From: Candidatus Phosphoribacter hodrii
Lineage (GTDB): Bacteria; Actinomycetota; Actinomycetes; Actinomycetales; Dermatophilaceae
Length of the DNA: 36,567 nucleotides
Reading direction: 5' to 3'
Assembly: GCA_016707175.1 (NCBI GenBank)
Contig: JADJIB010000009.1
Location: forward strand, 1-36,567
In this document: one piece after another, positions 33,323-36,567 of the stretch
Position numbering within the stretch: position 1 is the first letter of the stretch
How the letters are laid out: each line of letters opens with the position of its first letter
Program-made: the position numbers and the translations under genes
Notes under the pieces: generated by a model
What the model was told of the DNA's origin: nothing
Databases searched by the model: none
Seen by the model: only the letters and a program-made list of their open reading frames with translations

Positions 33323-34538
33323 ATGCGTGAGCTGACTGGAGCGCAGGCCCGGCGGATCGCGTTGGCCGCTCAAGGGTTGACCGCGCCGCGTCCCGCATCC
33401 GGCTCGGTTGGCACCCGGCACCTGGGCGGCGTCATTGACCGGCTCGGCGTCGTCCAGATCGACAGCGTCAACGTCGTGGCGCGCAGTCATTACCTGCCGT
33501 TCTTCAGCCGCCTCGGCCCCGCTGACCGCGAGGCGTTGGATCGGATGCGCGACGCCGCGCCGCGTCGTCTCGTCGAATACTGGGCGCACGAGGCGGCCCT
33601 CGTCGCGCCCGCGACCTGGCCGCTGTTCGCCGGTCGGATGCGGGCTGCGCAGTCTGAGGCGTGGGGAGGCATGCGTCAGGTCCACGCCGAACACCCGGGC
33701 CTGGTCAAAGCCGTGCTGCGAGGTGGACTGATCGCGGCCCGCTGACCTCGCGCCAGGTAGAGGCCGCGCTCGCGCACGACGTACCGCGATCCGCGAGCAC
33801 TGGGGGTGGAACTGGTCGGCGGTCAAGCGGGCGTTGGAAATGGCTCTTCTGGTCGGGGCAGGTCGCCTCAGCGGGGCGCACTGCGTCCTTCGAACGCCGG
33901 TACGCCGCCCCTGACCGGGTCGCTCCGCCGGATGTCCGGGCGGCATGGGCTGCGCGGGACGACGCCCGGACTGAGGCCGAGGCGATCATCGAGTTGGTCC
34001 GGATGGCCGCCGGTGCCCTCGGTGTGGCCACGGAGGCAAGCCTCGCCGACTACTTCCGCCTGACCCGGGCTCAGGCGCGCGACGCCATCGCGGTCCTGTG
34101 CGCGGAGGGCTGCATCGAAGAGGTGAGGGTCGCTGGGGTGGCGGGACCGGCATACCTGGAGCGCCGCCCGAATACCCCGCTCGGTGCACGTCAGGGCGTT
34201 GGTGAGCCCCTTCGACTCGCTCGTCTGGCACCGACCCGCACCGAGGCATTGTTCGGCGTCCGCTTCCGGCTGGAGATCTATACGCCCGCGCCGCAGCGGA
34301 TCCATGGCTACTACGTGCTGCCGTTCGTGTTCGGCGACACCATCGTCGCGCGCGTCGACCTCAGGCCGACCCAGCCGCCGGGATCCGCGGGTGCCGCAAC
34401 TGACCTGGGAGCCAGAGGCGCCGCCGGAAGCCGCCGCGGGCTGGAGCGCGAGCTCGACGCCCTGGCCGGTTGGCTTGGACTCGGCGATGTGGCTGGTCCC
34501 GGCCGCCAACCGGGTCGGCCGATTCGGACGGGTCATAG
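33323..34538 (+). pseudogene. Winged-helix DNA-binding protein, YcaQ/crosslink-repair glycosylase-like (frameshifted)
   Basis: Member of the YcaQ-like winged-helix family (DNA glycosylases that unhook crosslinks in E. coli YcaQ and Streptomyces AlkZ). The N-terminus is intact: LTGAQARRIALAAQGL, LGVVQIDSVNVVARSHYLPFFSRLG, LVEYWAHEAALV. The frame breaks near 33,725 after LVKAVLR and again near 33,800. Later segments match the C-terminal region: WLFWSGQVASAGRTASFERRYAAPD, EASLADYFRLTRAQARDAI, the SPFDSLVWHRP segment (in another frame), TEALFGVRFRLEIYTPAPQRIHGYYVLPFVFGDTIVARVDL. The likely stop is TAG at 34536-34538. The catalytic QxQ-type motif reads VVQIDSVN. Total length suits an intact 400-aa protein, so errors rather than decay are likely. 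Confidence 0.75.
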
Positions 34539-34554
34539 GCCCGGAGGCCCTGCG

Positions 34555-36016
34555 ATGCGGGGGGCCGCTCAGAGGAGTACCCAGGGGACGCATCCGTCGT
34601 CCAGGGCTCGCCCGGGCGTCCATCGCGCGTGGTGGGTGGCCCTGGCCGTGCTGGGCGCCTTGGTCGCCGCCGCTGGTTTCCGGTCCTCGACGGGCGCGCT
34701 CATCGAGCCCCTCGAGCAGGAGTTCGGGTGGAGCCGCACCATGACTTCGGGCGCTGTGACCGCCAACCTCGTCATCTATGGCCTGACGGCGCCGTTCGCC
34801 GCCGCCCTCATGGAGCGCCTGGGCCTGCGCCGGGTCATCGTCGCCGCGCCGCTGCTCGCTCGGGATCGGCAGCGGGCTGACGACGGTGATGACTCGCCCT
34901 GGCAGTTGTGGTCCTCTGGGGCGGGTTCTGTCGGGTTGAGCGCTGGGGCGATGGCCCTGGTCCTCGGGTCGGTCGTCGCCAACCGGTGGTTCGAGTCCCG
35001 ACGGGGCCTGGTCACCGGCCTCTTCTCGGCGGCCCTCGACCGGCCAACTCGTCTTCCTGCCCGCGATCGCTGCGCTCGCGGCCGGACCCGGCTGGAGGTA
35101 TGCCGCGCCTCGTCGTCGCCGGGGCAGCCGCGGATCATTCCGGTGATCGTCCTCGTGGTCGCCGATCGCTCGGCCGATGTCGGGGTCCGCCCCTACGGTG
35201 CTGCGCCGGCCCGAGGCCCGAGCGGGTCAAGCCCGAGTCAAGCCCGAGTCCGTGGTCACGCCAGCAATGATGGTGAGCGGGCGGCATACCGAGGGCACGG
35301 GCGGTCCGGCGCCCGGGCAACCTTCGCCTGCGCAGGTCGCCCTGCCCAGACCCTCCGGGGAGGCGAGCCACCGAGCCCTGTCGTTCCAGCTGCGCCCGGG
35401 ACGTTCTTCATCTGCGGGTGGTCGACGAACGGGCTCATCAGGAACCCACTTCATCCCTGCGGCTCACGACCACGGGATGCCGCCGACGATACCGGCAGGT
35501 TTGCTCGCCCTGATCGGCATCTTCGACATCGCCGGGACAGTCGCCTCAGGCTGGCTGACCGACCAGGTGGACCCCCGGCTGCTGTTGGTGAGCTACCACT
35601 ACGTCCTGAGGGGGTTATGCTGCTCGTCGTCCCGTCGGTCCGCGGGCCGGGGAGTCGACCCGAGCCTGTTCCTCTTCATCGTCTTCTATGGGTTGGACTG
35701 GGTGGCGACCGTCCCACCGACGATGGCGGTGTGCCGGAGCCTTCGGGTTGGAGCGCTCAAGCATCGTGTTCGGCTGGGTGTTCGCGGCGCACATGGTCGG
35801 GGCCGGGATCGCGGCGACCTTTGCGGGCCTGGGTGCGCCGGTCAGCCGGCGATTACTTCTGCGGGCGTGGCTCACCGCCGGAATCCTCTGTCTCATTGCC
35901 GGATTCATTTTACCTTGGCGATCGCCAGGCACCAGCGCGATCTGCCGATGCCACCCCGACCCCGACGAGCGCGACCCCCGGGCCGTCCGCCAGGGGCGCT
36001 CGCCGCGGATCGATGA
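34555..36016 (+). pseudogene. MFS transporter (monocarboxylate/OFA-like), frameshifted
   Basis: Twelve-helix major-facilitator permease broken by several indels. N-terminal half: WWVALAVLGALVAAAGFRSSTGALIEPLEQEFGWSR, MTSGAVTANLVIYGLTAPFAAALMERLGLRRV, and ALVLGSVVANRWFESRRGLVTGLFSAA, the MFS loop motif (NRWFxxRRGLxxG) seen in monocarboxylate/oxalate-formate antiporter relatives. C-terminal half in other frames: FFICGWSTNGLI, GLLALIGIFDIAGTVASGWLTDQVDPRLLL, FIVFYGLDWVATVPPTMA, IVFGWVFAAHMVGAGIAA, LTAGILCLIAGFIL. ATG 34555 follows GGAGG by 7 bases. The C-terminus is uncertain; the stop could be 36016 or, in another frame, 36084. Substrate unknown. Confidence 0.72.
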
Positions 36017-36056
36017 CCAACAGTTCGGACGCGGCTCCCATCGCTCAGGGGGTGGG

Positions 36057-36567
36057 CTATCGGCCTGCCGCCTGCCGATCGTAAGCCCCCTCGCGCAGCG
36101 CGGCGCGGCGCAGGATCACCCGCCCGTGAGGCGTCGTTGTCCGTGTCGGCCCCCGCATGGACGCGGCTCACGCCGAACCGCCTTCGGATCGCGGCCTGGA
36201 GGCGTGCTCGATGGCCTGGGAGCGCCTCACCGACTGACGTAGCCGGTGCCCGCGCGCCGTCAGGAAGATGGAAAGTAGCCGATTTCGACGTTGAAGTCGA
36301 TCGGTCCGTCACCGGGTAGAAGAGTCCCGCTGCGAGCGCCCGGTCAGTCTCACGATCGGCGGACGCACCCACTCCCACCAGGCTGCCTTCGTCGCTTGAA
36401 CCGGCGCTTGCGTGCGCGAGCCACCCGTCGAAGTCAGCGTGCCCCGAACCGCCCCCACCGGCGGAGATGAAGCGGGCGTCGCACAGCTCGTCGGGATCGT
36501 CAGCGGGGTCAGGCCCGTCGAATCTCCGCCACGGCCGCGAGCGAAGTCGCTCGGTCTCGATGACCGG
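36057..36567 (-). pseudogene. GNAT family N-acetyltransferase (frameshifted, runs off window end)
   Basis: Reading the minus strand from the window end gives VIETERLRLRPW, the classic RimJ/RimL-like GNAT start. ADFDGWLAHA and SSDEGSLV follow in one frame, then FNVEIGYF (beta-4 region) in another, and finally TPHGRVILRRAALREGAYDRQAAGR before TAG (36057-36059). The acetyl-CoA loop between these is unreadable because of indels. Only the start codon, just beyond the window, is missing. It converges with the MFS gene. The YcaQ-GNAT neighbourhood near hpf recurs in actinobacteria, as far as I recall. Substrate unknown. Confidence 0.62.

Overview
The window is high-GC DNA with actinobacterial gene order and protein families. 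The order manB - Trm112 - SIS/TobH-like gene - ahcY - mtrA - mtrB - lpqB - comF - hpf - LuxR-type regulator - YcaQ-like gene - GNAT matches the conserved actinobacterial neighbourhood (compare sahH-mtrA-mtrB-lpqB-comF-hpf in Mycobacterium). Pyruvate:ferredoxin oxidoreductase plus a Propionibacterium-type transcarboxylase suggests a facultatively fermentative member of Intrasporangiaceae (Tetrasphaera/Janibacter-like) or a relative. That placement is inference.

Layout. 1-1783: manB C-terminus, a Trm112-like protein and a TobH-like SIS protein, all damaged by indels. 1864-6445 (minus): a 2-oxoacid:ferredoxin oxidoreductase operon (gamma, alpha, beta, and a GltD-like subunit with a ferredoxin tail). 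6704-10503 (plus): a transcarboxylase operon (5S, 12S, an unrecognised 92-aa protein, 1.3S biotin carrier), divergent from the oxidoreductase across a 258-bp region and closed by a strong hairpin. 10747-12213: ahcY. 12283-14910: a GT-C-like membrane protein and an acyltransferase-3, divergent from each other. 15054-19406: mtrA-mtrB-lpqB. 19414-20157: an isoprenylcysteine-methyltransferase-like protein. 20336-28706: a complete-looking Tad/Flp pilus operon (two Flp pilins, TadE, TadG-like, CpaB, TadZ, TadA, a VWA-TadB fusion, TadC) without a prepilin peptidase. 28803-31165 (minus): a NarL-type response regulator and histidine kinase. 31307-33283: comF, a C-terminally short hpf and a LuxR-type regulator whose start lies in a 32-bp palindrome. 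33323-36567: YcaQ-like, MFS and GNAT genes, all broken by indels.

How it fits together. The two anaerobic modules meet at pyruvate: the oxidoreductase interconverts pyruvate and acetyl-CoA with ferredoxin, while the transcarboxylase moves CO2 between methylmalonyl-CoA and pyruvate/oxaloacetate as in the Wood-Werkman cycle. These modules and the Tad locus look like blocks inserted into a conserved housekeeping neighbourhood. The Tad locus is less GC-rich and nearly lacks an octamer (GTATGCCG / CGGCATAC) that occurs at least 37 times in the window, roughly thirty times more than composition predicts. Frameshifts cluster at the two ends (about 1-3,350 and 33,700-36,567) and are nearly absent in between, which looks like poor consensus at contig ends rather than real gene decay.
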